A stretch of 64,000 nucleotides of DNA from Styela clava (GCF_964204865.1 NC_135262.1:4278001-4342000), one strand, 5' to 3'. Shown: positions 36,244 to 49,279, counted from the first letter of the stretch. The notes: generated from the sequence alone by a model not told the origin. A program made the numbers and translations.

Positions 36244-36345
36244 ATAATTCCTGTAATCGCTGGTCAGTTACTGCTTCCTCTACCACCAAGTCCATGCAAC
36301 TGATTGAAATAATTGGTTAACAAATTCCATACCCAAAAGGCCTTG
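36244..36345 (+). repeat. SINE fragment
   Basis: GTAATCGCTGGTCAGTTACT, CCACCAAGTCCATGCA and TTCCATACCC match the plus-orientation SINE body at 1-205. Together with 35795-36080 it forms a head-to-head pair 164 bp apart. Confidence 0.6.
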
Positions 36346-38070
36346 ATTCACTGTATATTTGAGACATCTTTTCGCTTTTCAGTCATTACCATATCCGGTC
36401 TCAACTGGTAGAATTAAGAAACCAATGGCTGGAATTAACCTGTTTTATTATCATTTTTTTCTCTTCTGTATAATTATGAAACTCCATTTCATTTTGGTCT
36501 ATGCTTGATGGCAGCGGAGTCGAGCATCTCTGCCAACCACTTAGAAGAAGTGTTCAGGCATATTATTGCGTCATAATTGACAGTTCACTGCAAAATGTCT
36601 ACTAGTTACCTAGTATTCTACGCTAGAAGGCTGTTGCTTTCACTTACCTTCGTCTTAGTGTCCATATATTTGAGCATTATATTTGATTGATACACAGTTT
36701 CCATTTATGTTTTCCAATATTCTCCAGGGTAAATTTTTATACAAAGTTCTACTATAAGACGTCTACTTAGCAAAGTTTTGATTTCTTTTTCAAACATAAC
36801 TAAAGGGTAAAGTTTTTTATATGCGTATTCATTATTCATTGTTTTATTTCTTGAATATGATAATAATATAAATATTATTTTGCAGTATTAATCCAATAGT
36901 AAAGCTTTTATTTGTTTGTTTCTGATATTTTCTTGATGTTACTTAAATCTGTTATAACAATTTCTTCAATATTTTTAATAAATTTTATTTATGACACGAA
37001 TTTGTGTCTGCCACTCTAAACAATACCAACTGATATCTGATGACATGTAAGGTGCTCCTGTTTTTTTGAAAAAAAAAAAATCTTTTCGCTTCAGCATTGC
37101 CTACCTAATTTGTTAACCCTGAGTGGAGTGGTTTATTTGATTTTACTACCTTTATTGATTTAGTTCCCAAGCAGCCTCAATCAATTTTTATATCTTAATA
37201 CAGGGGTCGGGGACCTTTTTGATCAAGAGAGCCATGAAAAGTACATATTTCCAATTCGTGTAAACCAAATAACTTTTCTTCACTCAATCAGGCGTTAAAT
37301 TTTTACTCAAAAGTCAACACTTACAGTCAATATACATTTAATGTGGCTTCTGATGCTGCATGTTGTGCTGATGGCCTTGAACGCTTGCTCTGATGCAGCA
37401 CAAGTTGAAATCTACGATACTCATCACCCTTCTTTCGTTTAGGCATTTCTGTAGTATTTTAAAAACTAGCTTTCCTAGTCCGATCTAAATATTACAAATT
37501 ATATTTCCATGGGTATTTATCACTCTTCTTATTGCTATTATAATCGGTTGCTGCGCAATCGTTCTCTCATGCAATGTGCACTGTTGAGATGTTTTAAATA
37601 TTTAGCCAACTGTTAGGCATAATTATCATTTTGCACCAATAATGTGCTCTCAAATGCTTTTTAATTTAGAATGTATCTTTTCATAATTTCAATCTATAAA
37701 TTGTAGAAATCTTCTTCCATATTGTGTGATAATTTGAAAATTCTAAAATATTTCCGAGTAGTATACTATACCAAATACTTTATGAAAAATATTCTTAAAT
37801 TTGAAAATTTGAATGTTTAACTTAAATATTTGAATGAATTGCTTTCTAGATTCTTTCAGATTTAATTCTAGGAATATAATAAATCTTTATTTTGTTCAAT
37901 TTGCTGGAGTGACAATTTTGGAATAAAAATGTTAGTAATTAATAATTATTCATGATTATTATTTGAATCAGGAATTATGAGAAACAACCAGTTTTAAATA
38001 TATTCGATTCATTTTGTTCATCACTATTGTTAAATTCATTCAATATAACACTATGGGATATTGAATTCAA
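36346..38070. other. CYP4-UGDH intergenic
   Basis: AT-rich. A hAT-like left end, CAGGGGTCGGGGACCTTTTT, starts at 37201 without a matching right end; the decayed element may extend to about 37450. No gene is recognised. Confidence 0.45.
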
Positions 38071-38077
38071 CAAATTT

Positions 38078-38189
38078 GGGACCTCCATAAGTATGCGCAC
38101 CAAGATGGCACACAACCTGAAATTAGTATGTGTGTACCAGTTGGGATTCAGGTTGTGTGACATCTTGGTACGCATACTTCTGGAGCTCC
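38078..38189. mobile_element. foldback element, 111-bp class, 7-bp duplication
   Basis: Nearly perfect hairpin: GGGACCTCCATAAGTATGCG then CACCAAGATGGCACACAACC, mirrored to ATACTTCTGGAGCTCC. Flanks 38071-38077 and 38190-38196 are both caaattt. Confidence 0.85.
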
Positions 38190-38684
38190 CAAATTTTTGT
38201 GGACATCTATTGACTTAAATTTATTTACATAAAATAATGTGTTCAATGTGAATATCGTTACTTTCTTAATAATTAATATCTCCCTTTGTTACTTCTATGT
38301 TATGTGCAAACTGTTATTTGGTGCCCAAGTGCATTTGTTAGGTTTCTGTCATTTCTAACAAATACTAAGAATTTTTTAATAAGAAAAATGTCCTCCATAT
38401 CACATATTTTTAAATTCTAGAAATCTAATTCAGCGTTAATTTATATTTCTTAGAATACAGCTTCAGCGTATGGCTGAATTTTTATTTTTGATCTTTCGAG
38501 ATGCAGTGAAGCTTGACTATATCTGTCATAATGATATTATCCTGTACATGCTTCATTGAAATTGACTTTTGAATTTGAAATTGGGATTTTTTCAAAAAAT
38601 ATTGGAATGGTCTTTCTGTTCAAAGTGTTAAATTCTTCATTGTATTTCCAGTTTATTAATAGTCATTGAAAGATAGTTATTAGA

Positions 38685-41600
38685 ATGTCTGTAAAGAAAA
38701 TTTGCTGCATTGGGGCTGGTTATGTAGGTGGACCAACATGCTCTGTGATTGCAAAAGAATGTCCCCATATTCGTGTGACAATCGTGGATATAAATGCAGA
38801 TCGTATCGCTGCCTGGAATTCAAATGAATTGCCGATTTATGAACCGGAACTGGAAGACATTGTGATGTCATGCCGAGGAAAAAATTTGTTTTTTTCAACA
38901 GAAGTAGAAAAAGAAATTATTGAAGCAGATTTAATTTTTATTTCTGTGAATACGCCAACAAAAACGTACGGTGTAGGAAAAGGAAGAGCAGCAGATCTGA
39001 AATATGTAGAAGCGTGCGCAAGGACAATTGCTGCAGTTTCAAAAAGCGATAAAATTGTCGTGGAAAAAAGCACAGTACCAGTCAAAGCAGCAGCAAGCAT
39101 CCAAAGGATTCTCGGTGCCAATATGAATTTAGATATTAAATTTCAAGTCCTTTCAAATCCTGAATTTCTTGCAGAAGGGACTGCAATTCAAAACTTGCTT
39201 CATCCAGACAGGGTTTTAATAGGTGGAGAAGAATCTAAAGCTGGGAAAAAGGCAATTGAAACCTTATCTGAGGTATATAGCAATTGGGTGCCTAAAGAAA
39301 AGATTATAACAACAAATACATGGTCTTCGGAATTATCGAAATTAGCTGCAAATGCTTTTTTAGCTCAAAGAATCAGCAGCATTAATGCTATGAGTGCAGT
39401 TTGTGAAGCCACAGGGGCTGACGTGGAAGAAGTTGCGAATGCCATAGGAATGGATACAAGAATCGGCAATAAGTTTTTGAAAGCTTCGGTCGGTTTTGGA
39501 GGAAGCTGTTTTCAGAAGGACGTGTTAAATTTAGTATATTTGTGTGAAAGTTTGAATTTACCGAAAGTAGCACAATATTGGCAACAAGTTATTGAAATCA
39601 ATAATTATCAACGCAAACGTTTTGCTAGTGGGATCATAAATTGTCTTTTCAACACTGTATCGGGAAAGAAAATAACACTGTTCGGTTTCGCTTTCAAAAA
39701 GGACACTGGAGACACCAGAGAGTCATCTGCAATCTACATTTCAAAATACCTTCTTGACGAAGGTGCAAAGTTAGCAATATACGATCCAAAAGTGTCGAGA
39801 CGACAAATTATAAGTGATTTGAGCCATCCAACCATTTCAACTCCAGAAAAGGTAGCTGAGCTTGTTACTTCAGTAACAGACCCGTACGAAGCATGCAAGG
39901 ATTCCCATGCAATTGCAGTCTGTACTGAATGGGACATGTTCAAAGACCTTGATTATAAAAGAATATTCGATTGCATGTTGAAACCGGCATTCATTTTTGA
40001 TGGTCGTGGAATTCTGCCTCATGAAGAATTGAATAGCATAGGATTTCATGTAAGTATACTTATCGCTTAGATCTGTGTAAATTTGAGTAACTATCAGGTT
40101 GAATAATTGTCTTGGTAAATCATTAAAAGTCTTGCATTGTTTAACACAGTGGTTCTCAACCATTTATGCTGTGTGACCCCTCTTCTGAAGGTATTTATCA
40201 CTTATGGTCCCATGTTTATCATTCCAGTGGTATTTATAGTGTTATGTTGACTGTTGGATCCCATTATGTTCAAACAATTCATGCTCAAAAAAGTGAAAAC
40301 ATTATGTTTAAACAATTCATGCTCAAAAAAGTGAAAACATCCTGTGAAATAATTTTATCAAGTCATGCAACTAGAAGAACAAGGAGTTTTCTTGTAAAGT
40401 GGAAAGTAAAGTCAGTTTTGGGCCCACAATTGGGGCCTCCCTCCAATGCTCTGTGGCCCCCGGATGGAACATTGATGTCTCCCAAATATTTGAACTACAA
40501 TTCAGGGACGTTCTAACCGGTCAATTTGATTGAAAATTTAATATATAAAATATTTTAAATTCCCGATTATCAAAATAATTTAGAATAGTTATATATATTA
40601 AAATCATTACAGCAAATGAAGTCTCACAGTCCGATCAGAAAAGCTCTCTTTCAATTTTTGAAAATAATAAAAAAAAAAAAAGATTTGTGACTCTATTTGG
40701 AATATATACAATATTCAATGATATTATTTTATAATCTGTTTGGGAATGATTGTTCTTCCACCTGCAGCCACCCCGCTGCAGCTTTTTGAATAAGAGTTAT
40801 GCTATTCATGCGTCGTATTATTGACCCTGCTTTGATCAATACATATTCAACGATATTATTTTCTAGAAAAAATATCTGTTATGTTGCAAAAAGACATGTT
40901 TTCTCGATTAACTTATCAAGCATTTACGATTATATATATACAGCTATTATTATTCAAATCACGAAGGTTATTTTCGAAGGCTTATTAAATTTTTCTTTTA
41001 TCTTGGCTCAATAAATTGCACTTCTGTGGATTTAAATAATCCTTATTAGAAATTGACCACCGATCTACTTTAGTAAATTTAATCCTTGTTTTAATATTTT
41101 ATTAATTAAAATTGTGATTTATTCCACATCGCCCTCGGTCATGCCTAAGATTGTGATCATAATATATCATTAAATGAGTTATGTTTATAAAAACCATTAA
41201 GGAGTGGCCACCTGATAATAACCATGGAATGCAATATTGTAAACTAAAATAGAAAGAGAGCTTCCTAGAAATTGGTCATTTCCAGACTCTAAATATTTTG
41301 AAATCAAAATACCAAGGACTTATTTTGTCAATTATCTTTGCCAATGTTTAGATTCCAGTGTCTGTTATTGTTTTTAGGGGGAGCAGTTAATACCTGTTCA
41401 GACTAACAGTCCCCACAGTGTGATTTGTATTCAGTAAAATAAATTTATTGTGTAAGGAACAGTGATGAGGAAATTTCTTGCCAATTCTACTAAATAAAAT
41501 TAATTTTGATACATCAAAATATGCCTTATTTACTTCTTAATGCTTTATTTTTCAGGAGCGACATTTGACATTATTCATATTGAAATTTGTTAAACTCAAG

Positions 41601-41981
41601 TAAAAATCATTAGAAGAATAAAAATAAATACAGTAATTCTAAAACATAAAATTGTTTCCCATTTCCTATCATAATGGCATCTCTATGAAATAAAATTTGT
41701 CAGAGGGAAAAATAATAAGTCATGGGTGGCAGCTTTCAAACCCTTTGTAAATACATACCTGGGCGTTAACTTTTCTTCTCTATATTTATGTATAACTTGA
41801 CATTTAAATGCTAAAGGTTTCTTACAACCTTCACAATACCAAAAGAATTTTCATTCATAAAATACTGCTGTTTACTTTTTAGGTGGAGGCGATTGGAAAG
41901 ACTGTTTCAAAAGGAAGCGCCTTCATGGTACAAAGCAATGGAAATAATATATTATCGCCTACGTCAAGAGTCCTGCCATAA
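38685..41981 (+). CDS. UGDH: UDP-glucose 6-dehydrogenase, two coding exons, 487 aa
   Basis: It oxidises UDP-glucose to UDP-glucuronate with two NAD+, supplying glycosaminoglycan synthesis and glucuronidation in the cytosol. Exon 1 is 38685-40049 (donor CAT/GTAAGT) and exon 2 is 41883-41981 (acceptor CTTTTTAG), phase 0. The N-terminal Rossmann motif [10 protein letters not shown] covers residues 9-18. NTPTKTYG and KSTVPVKAA follow. [10 protein letters not shown] and the catalytic [13 protein letters not shown], with Cys275, are intact. [20 protein letters not shown] belongs to the UDP-binding half. Exon 2 restores the expected tail after GFHV ([11 protein letters not shown]...). Human UGDH is 494 residues. 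The continuous frame running to 40070 reads into the intron and is not the real C-terminus. The intron (1,833 bp) carries a hAT end and a 38-bp tandem repeat. Confidence 0.95.
40147..40340. mobile_element. hAT left-end fragment in UGDH intron
   Basis: CAGTGGTTCTCAACCATTTA followed by TGCTGTGTGACCCCTC is a canonical hAT left end. No right end with a matching 8-bp duplication is found inside the intron. Confidence 0.5.
40263..40338 (+). repeat. 38-bp tandem duplication
   Basis: Two adjacent copies begin ATTATGTT(C/T)AAACAATTCATG and differ by one base. Confidence 0.9.
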
Positions 41982-44900
41982 TGAATTTTAGTTATTTGCT
42001 GCTGTATTATGTACAATGCCGTATTCTTCAATTATGTAGTGATTGGTATTTATCTACCATATCCTGTTACTATTATTTATTATATAGGGCGGATGCTTAT
42101 TACCACTGTTCAAAATTCAGTGGCCCATCTAATTTCTCATGCAAGGGAAAAACTATGAGAAACAAGAATTTTTTTTCGCAAAAATAGACACTTCAACTTT
42201 TTACTCAAAATGAAAAAGACGACCCAATTTCCAAAAACAGCATCATCATTCATTGATAGTCAATCAAATTATACCTATTTATCAATAACTCCTGCAATTT
42301 TCAATGTGTTTATGACTCACCTGAAAATGTGTCTGTGACCCAGCAGTGGGCCATGCATGGCCCACTGGTTGAGAACCGGTGCTCTAGTCATTTACTTGAC
42401 CCAAGTTGGATGAGATTCTGAATCACTAATGAAATGAAAAATGACTTGGATTTGAACTCAACTGGCCACCACTGAGACTCAGTGATTGACTCGACTTGAC
42501 TCTGGTTTGAGGGACCTCCACAAGTGGCGACATGGGCAAACTACTAATATACACTAGTAATGCATTTTTGAATGAAATATTCTCCTATATCACAATATCA
42601 TAAAGTATGTTAGTTTTGTTTGTAAAATTTGTTTTTACTTGTTTGTTTTATACGCCATAGTTCTGAAGGAGTTGTGTAAATCGAATTTAATTTCTAATAA
42701 TATAATTTTAAATGTGTTTCTTCAATGAAATCAGTAATATTAATAATATTGTTCAATTAAATATGTGTTTCTAACTGTTATTCCAACTTAATCCGTGTAA
42801 AATGGATTTATTGCTGTGTTGTTTTTTACCCTTTATCAAGATTATGGGATTTGTATTATTAATTTCATATGTATGCTTACTTTATTTTCTCTTGCTATGC
42901 TTAATGCTTGGAAAGTGGTTAGAACCTTTTATACAGACCACGGCTGACCGACAGTCTATGTTCAGTCACCACAGTTATTTCTGATCTTTGCAGTAGGATT
43001 TTATCCGCTAAATCTTTGAGTGCTGGTTGCAGTATGTAATCCACGTGCCATTGTGATGAACAGAACCCTGTATCATGACTAACATAAATGTTCAACTCAT
43101 AATATGTTCCCATTGGTCAATATATCAAACAAACTTGAAGTCAAATCAAATCGAATTTCCTGCGACCCTTCAGTTTGGTGATGATTGGCGCTAACATTGT
43201 CACTGGAACAAGCATGTAGACCAAATACTACACACACAACAATATTTCTATCATTAAAATAGCCAACAAAATTTAATTTCCTCACAAAAATTGAAGTAAC
43301 AAATCGATTAGTTAAGATAAGTCAAGTCGTTATTTGTTTTCAGATGCATGGACAGATATGTATGTCGCAAAATAATGTCCACATCAACATCTGTCAAGTG
43401 CTGTTATGTTCATTCTAATACACAAATGTTAATGTTGCCAAGTTTTTAAGAAGTTCCAAGTCCACTGTATTTTGATACAACATTAACTTATTAGATTGTA
43501 TTCACAATAAGCTACACAATTCTGGACCAATGTTTATTTTCCTGTTGCCATGATTATCTCTATATTTAATGAGCGATTGATGCTATCATGTTTTTATATT
43601 GTTACTTTTATGTTTGATTGCATATCATTGTGGTCATGCTTTCAATCCCAATTCCAGATTAAACTTTGAAACCAAGGTTTTTTGATTGTTGCATTATGAC
43701 CTTGTTTGGGTTACTGGTGCTATGTTTTTTTATTTTTCAACTTCATTACTGTTTTTCAATATTATTTGCGGATGTGCTAGTCAAGGATTACAATTTTAAT
43801 CAGTTTTGAATACTGTATAATTAAAGCATTCTTTTTTGTTGCATTGAATGATTTTTATTATATGCAATAATACAGAAAGAATGATTTTTTGAAAATAAGA
43901 TATTATTAGCTGTTATTTATCCTACCCATCAAATGATGAAGTGTAATGAATTAAAAATATTACATATGAATGGTAAAATTATTGGCAATGCACGCTTGGA
44001 GGTGAACTCTCACACTTGTAGTGCGACAAAATTAATCAATTTTAAAACATTCAAAGTTGTGAGAAATTTTACAAGTGTACACCAACATACTGAAACTGGC
44101 ATGTGACCATACATATATAAAATTTAGGGGTCAATTTATTTGATGAGTTGACTATTCCCAGATATGATGGGGTTGATGACCACTAATAACAAGTAAAACA
44201 AATATCCATATTTTTTTTTCGATGTGTGATAGATATTGTTTTCATAGAAACATTATTCCTTTTATACTATATGTTGCGTATATGTTTATTACTATTTAAT
44301 TATTTGTGCCATAGTACTTCACTTAGCAATTTTCAACTTACATTTACTGCAAGAGCTGGAAACTTTCCTGATACATGGCTTCCAAAGACTCTCCTTTTCG
44401 TCGCACCTGGCTCTTTTCAACAAAAGTACTTTTGCTTTCATCAACGTGTTTGCCCGGTGGCAACACGTCAAACTCCCATTTCAACTCCCGACTTTGAGGG
44501 AATTATGACTTTTGACTTCCGGATGTTTCAGAAAACGACTCTGGCTCCGAATCCAATGGCGAACTGCCGACTCTGCACCCTGCTTGCAACGACTTGATTG
44601 ACAGAACCTTCATAAAATTCCAACAACATATTATAATGTAATCATGAAGCGCAATAATTTCCACTATATATTTTATTTTCAATTTCGTATTGTGCACAAT
44701 TAGGCAATCATTAATTTATTATGACTTGTTCTGTAGCTGCCTGTAGTAAGATATATATGATATGAAGTGTCCTGTGTTTCTCTTGTATTGGTTGGAGGCC
44801 TTTGATCTAAGAAATTGAAAAGAAGGATCGATCTTGATTCCGTCCGTTTTGAAATCAAAGTGCGGTCATGCGTAGTCGGGAAGGGTTTCCCAGGGCTGAG

Positions 44901-45100
44901 GGTTTGGAAATATTCATTATTACTTCATTACCCATTACATCACGCAATTTCCTGGGTCTCTCATTGCGTGGATAGGACAAGCCATCGTCCCAATCCCATA
45001 TTTTGAATGCCCATTGTATTCATCATGATAAAATTGCATTATGAATTAATTCACAGAAGGATTTGAAAGATGAATGAAATATATATGCGAAATCCCCCAG
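41982..45100. other. UGDH 3' flank and intergenic
   Basis: AT-rich. A hAT right end (GGCCCACTGGTTGAGAACCG then GTG) ends near 42373. A 123-residue plus-strand frame at 44226-44597 has a hydrophobic start but no recognised domain and no conserved-looking splice context. No gene is supported. Confidence 0.45.
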
Positions 45101-45139
45101 CACTTTTTACACGCTGTTCAAGTATATGCTTCCGTAAAA

Positions 45140-45455
45140 AAATAACTTGCTAACCGATTCCATACCCGACGTGGAATGGTAAACGGACGAGAGGCCATGG
45201 TATGGGATTAGTTATTTGTTTTCGGAAGCATGGACTTGGTGTTGGAGGGAGCCGTAACCGACCAGCGGTTACGTGAACCACCCTACGGCGGCGAGGAGTC
45301 CAGCAATCCTCTCGCACATAACCATCCCGCATGAGATTCGATTCCTACGAACCCAATCAATCAATCAATCATCCCACACAGAGTAATTAGAGGTGCGACG
45401 GCGAGCGTATTCCTAACGCTTAGCACGATGAGCCACACCGCCGCGCCTATTATGT
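45140..45455 (-). repeat. tRNA-derived SINE, reference copy
   Basis: Read on the minus strand, the head has GGTGTGGCTCATCGTGCTAA then GCG (A-box region) and a B-box-like GGGTTCG...ATCGAATC. The body is GTGCGAGAGGATTGCTGGAC then TCC, GTAACCGCTGGTCGGTTACG, CTCCCTCCAACACCAAGTCC and CCATTCCACGTCGGGTATGG. This matches the other SINE copies in the window, so it is a dispersed family made by RNA polymerase III transcription and LINE-assisted insertion (the mechanism is family knowledge). A short GATT/AATC tetranucleotide repeat lies between the boxes. Confidence 0.8.
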
Positions 45456-45603
45456 TGCATTTCGCAATTTTAGATGATGGAAACTTAAAGGCTGAATATC
45501 TCTCATTCGACTCTTCAAGGGTCGCCGACGGAGTTCTACGTCGAGCAGTGGCAAACGAGTAAACGCCTATTAATTCAGGTTAATGAAGATCACGTTTATT
45601 TGA

Positions 45604-45714
45604 CGGCGCTCCCGAAGTATGTGTACAAAGATGGCGCACAGCCTGAACCATAACCTGGTAAACATACTATGTTCAGGTTGTGCGCCATCTTGGTACACTT
45701 CCTTCGGGAGCTCC
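45604..45714. mobile_element. foldback element, 111-bp class, 7-bp duplication
   Basis: It forms a hairpin with GGCGCTCCCGAAGTATGTGT and AAGATGGCGCACAGCCTGAA mirrored at the right end. Flanks 45597-45603 and 45715-45721 are both tatttga. Confidence 0.85.
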
Positions 45715-45899
45715 TATTTGATAGCTAGATTAGCATCTGCTGGATTTCTTCTGGAACGTGTTTTGTGTTAAAATAGTGTTATCTATCGTGTAATGATTAA
45801 AATAAAGATTGAGAATAACGAAGCGTTTAAATCATGTATGGAAAATGTGATAGTCACACATTTGTTAGTAATATGAAGTAGCAAGCAATAGAATGGAAC

Positions 45900-45935
45900 G
45901 GTGACAGCACATTTGAACCCATACATTGGCACCCG
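45900..45935 (+). repeat. end fragment of the GGTGAC element family
   Basis: GGTGACAGCACATTTGAACC followed by CATAC matches the left terminus of the element at 62698-62903. No right end is visible. Confidence 0.4.
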
Positions 45936-46489
45936 TACTCTCAAAATAAACACATATAAAAAACTGGCTCTATGGTCAATTATAGAAGAACTTTTTCAAT
46001 GGTATATGAGCTATATGATGAGGTATAGGATGGTTGCATTTGACCAGTGGTATTAAATTTTTTTTTGGATGGAACTGAACCCCAATGAAACCATATTCCA
46101 GAGGAAACCATGCGCAGCAGTTTAATTATATATATTTAGCAATAATATTTTATTGAATTTTGCAAAGCATTCTGTAAAATAGTCAAGATATAAATCAAGA
46201 TAATAATTCATTTTATCATTATCGTTCGTGCACAATTTACACTAAATATCCATATATATAAAACTTTTAAGAAAAAAAAAAAAAATTGGCCCAGGGTCGA
46301 AGTCCCGCGGGGTCGGAGGAAGTCGGACCCACTAATAAGTTATTTTGAATAACTCTTCAAGCAGCTTTCGCAGCTGCATTCGTTCTACGTTTGATTTATG
46401 CATCCACCCTCCAGCTATCTTGCCACATTTGCACATTGTTGCCATAGCAACGAATCGAAATTTACGCCCGATTTTCAGTTAAAAAAATA

Positions 46490-47450
46490 TCGGGGTAAGT
46501 TAGACACTTTGTGGGCAAGACGGACACACACCAAAATAAACTTGATGGAGTCTAAGATTTCGGTCATAAGACTTCGGTCAGCGCCCAGATGCCCCAGGAT
46601 TATGTCTCTTCAATTTTTTTCATACATATCACTTTTCTTGCATATTAAAAAGTATGTCCGTCTTACCCCATAAAGGAAATTACAGGGCAATTTTCAAGTG
46701 AGTTTGAACAGTTTTAGAAAAACCAGAAATTAGAAATTTAGTTTGCACTTTTTCAACTGCAATTTTTATATCTTCTTTACACGGACTACCTCTAGAAGTA
46801 TTTATTTTGTAATTTCTTGGCATAACCTTGGGCGTATTTTATACGCATATGAAAAAAAAAAATTGGACGGGGTAAGATGAAATTTTACGCCTGACCTAAC
46901 TTCTAGGAGACCCAGTATAAATATGGCGATGAGTGTGCTTTTGATCTTTGGTGTAAAAGGGTACTTAGTACCAAAAAATAATTATTTACAAGTTTCGATG
47001 ACGACGGCCCATTGACATTCCCAACAGACTATATTGAAAAAAATTCTTCCACCTTCCCCATCCAAAATCCACCCTACCTGTTAAGTGACCCTACCAACCC
47101 AAAAATGAGTACCGGAAGTCTGCTGAAGAATTTATCCGATCTAATGTAACTACTTTCAACGAATAAACAAAATAGAACCGAGTTCGCAAACTTTTTTGGC
47201 TAAAATTAATCTTCGCCACCATGGGACTCTATAATTTGACGTTTTCTGTCCCATCAGAAACACTCCTACCCCAAAAAGCACCGCTTTGTAAGTTGTCGAG
47301 CCTGAAATGTAAAATCTTGGTTCTGTCGTTGTTCGCATGATGGCCCCCTTCACGCGATGCGTTTTGAGCGATTAAAAAGCGCGAGGTGTCTCTATTAGGA
47401 GGATTTTATTCCGACTGACCATCATACCCCGGGTGTCCGATTTACCCCGA
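46490..47450. mobile_element. CGGGGTAA inverted-repeat element (~960 bp)
   Basis: The left end TCGGGGTAAGTTAGACAC and the right end (reverse complement TCGGGGTAAATCGGACAC) are inverted repeats. More copies of GTAAGA/CTTACCCC occur inside, near 46660 and 46868. The superfamily is unknown and no target duplication is clear. Confidence 0.6.
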
Positions 47451-47560
47451 CCTACATATATCAAAATCGAAGTCGACTCCATTCACTTTTTGACCTCGGT
47501 TGGTTAGCTATGGTGGTCATTCATTCATCATCATTTACACAAACCTTACGTTCAATATCA

Positions 47561-47670
47561 GGAGCTCCCGTAGTATGTGAACCAAGATGGCGCACAACCT
47601 GAACATAGTATGTGTACCAGGTTAGGGTTCAGGCTGTGCGTCATCTTGGTACACACACACACCTAAAGTT
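47561..47670. mobile_element. foldback element, 111-bp class
   Basis: It starts GGAGCTCCCGTAGTATGTGA then ACCAAGATGGCGCACAACC. The right half is partly replaced by a CA microsatellite. Flanks ttcaatatca and ttcgatatca agree at 9 of 10. Confidence 0.7.
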
Positions 47671-49279
47671 CGATATCATTCCTATCATAACTTGTCGAAA
47701 TTCGCGCTGAACTTCAGGTTTTTGTTGGATCCAGAAAAACGTTGTCCATTGCAGATATGGCGCTCATCAATAAAAAATTTAAAAAACATAGTTGCCACTT
47801 TCTTTATTTTAGGATCTCCATGATTTCTGAGGATCGTAATTGTTTTAAATATCATTCAGGCATTTCATGGATATCCAATACCTCACCGCCATTGATCATT
47901 TTACAAAGCAGCACTATATTTATAATAATAGTAGGCTCCATAAACCTAAAATATAATGTGATGCAATTTTTGTTCGCTTCTTTCTTATACGAATCTTGCC
48001 ATTTCAATTTATACACAGTATGGTAAGGGCTGTAATGCTTGATAGTGAAATCCATTCATCCTCAACCATTATGGGATAAATATGTTGTTCTTTAGCTCGG
48101 TCTTGAACGCAGAGGTTAAATATATGCGGAAGGATTATTTATTTCAATGTGTGTTTCTCAGAGCATTTACTTTTTCGTTCAGGCTAGCAATAAGGTAAGT
48201 GTTGTAGAATGATAACCTAGGTTGATCGAGCAAATTGTCTAAAATAGCTTGCGCATTTGCGAGTGTTTCCAACCCCTCATCAATAGAGACGCCGAAATAT
48301 TTTGAGGCCGCCAATGCATATCCAATCGTCCCCAAGCGCGATAAAGGCGCAGAAAACAAACAAACAGACAAATACCCACCAACTATATATAATACGGCTT
48401 AAACATATAGTGAACCACGGCAAACCTCTCGCACATAACCATTCGATTCGAACCTGCGAACCCACGCAGGGTGATCAGAGGACGCTTAGCACGATGCGCC
48501 ACGCCGCCGAGTAGGGAAGTTTTATCGATGCTTTTAATATTCTCGATTTGACTAAGATGTGGATTGGCCTGGGGTTTTTTAAAATAAATTTTCATTCCAT
48601 GCTCGGGGTATACATAATAAAATTTTTATATACGATTGCATGTCATTATAAAAATCTCAGAAAAGCAATAATGATGAAAAATAATTGGAAACATTGCATT
48701 TTTCTGTTTAGAATCACAGATGTCTTCAATAAAATAGATATTTTTTTTGTAATTCAATCATTCATATGAATTTTTTTTTTTTGATAGAATATCTTCCTAT
48801 TAAACTACAGTGGTTCGTACAAATGATTCACATCAGAAATTCATCTTTGCTGGAATGCCGACTGAACAAGGCACATGCAATAATCTACATGGCCACTTGG
48901 AGCGGTATAGTTCAATTATCGAATTTTTGAGAAGTACTAATTGTTTGTTTCAGGCACTGGGGGCCTGGGGGATGAAATACAGCAATTTTACTACCGTACT
49001 GGTATGTGCCGATATTCAGTGATGAAGTTGTACCAATATTGTTTAGATAGTCAGTGTTTTGGTATAGGTACATATTTATACGCTCAATCACACGGTATAA
49101 GTCAGCTGAACATCTCACCACATAAGGATCCTCCATCAAAAAAAGTAAAAACCTATACGCCCATACGGTACTTTCTATGCATAACGGTACCGGTTGAAGG
49201 GAAAGCCGCACAATTAATTATAACGCGTCGAGCGCAATCTGCAGTACCGTAGATAGGCCTACTTAAAATGTGGCTGTGG
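47671..49279. other. intergenic, no gene supported
   Basis: A 75-residue minus-strand frame (48144-48371) looks fairly protein-like (DEGLETLANAQAILDNLLDQ) but matches no family I know and has no clear splice partners. The SINE head at 48412 follows. AT-rich otherwise. Confidence 0.4.
48412..48512 (-). repeat. SINE head (tRNA-like part)
   Basis: On the minus strand: GGCGTGGCGCATCGTGCTAA then GCG, and GGTTCGCAGGTTCGAATCGA, which contains a perfect B box GGTTCGAATC. The extra spacing and missing acceptor-stem pairing show it is a SINE head, not a working tRNA gene. Confidence 0.65.

Noticed and set aside
38685-40070. UGDH as a 461-aa single-exon protein
   Set aside because: The last seven codons read into the intron after a CAT/GTAAGT donor; exon 41883-41981 restores the family C-terminus.
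40147-42373. One large hAT element spanning the last UGDH exon
   Set aside because: Left and right hAT ends exist, but the flanks (gtttaaca and ctctagtc) do not match and the interior holds a functional host exon; they are better read as two separate fragments.
44226-44597. 123-aa plus-strand ORF
   Set aside because: The hydrophobic start reflects AT-rich codons; no domain, no conserved Cys pattern, no splice partners.
48144-48371. 75-aa minus-strand ORF
   Set aside because: Looks protein-like in part, but I could not find a family, a start context or partner exons; left as unassigned.
48412-48512. tRNA gene
   Set aside because: A perfect B box is present, but A-to-B spacing and lack of acceptor-stem pairing fit a SINE head; the same sequence is dispersed in other copies.
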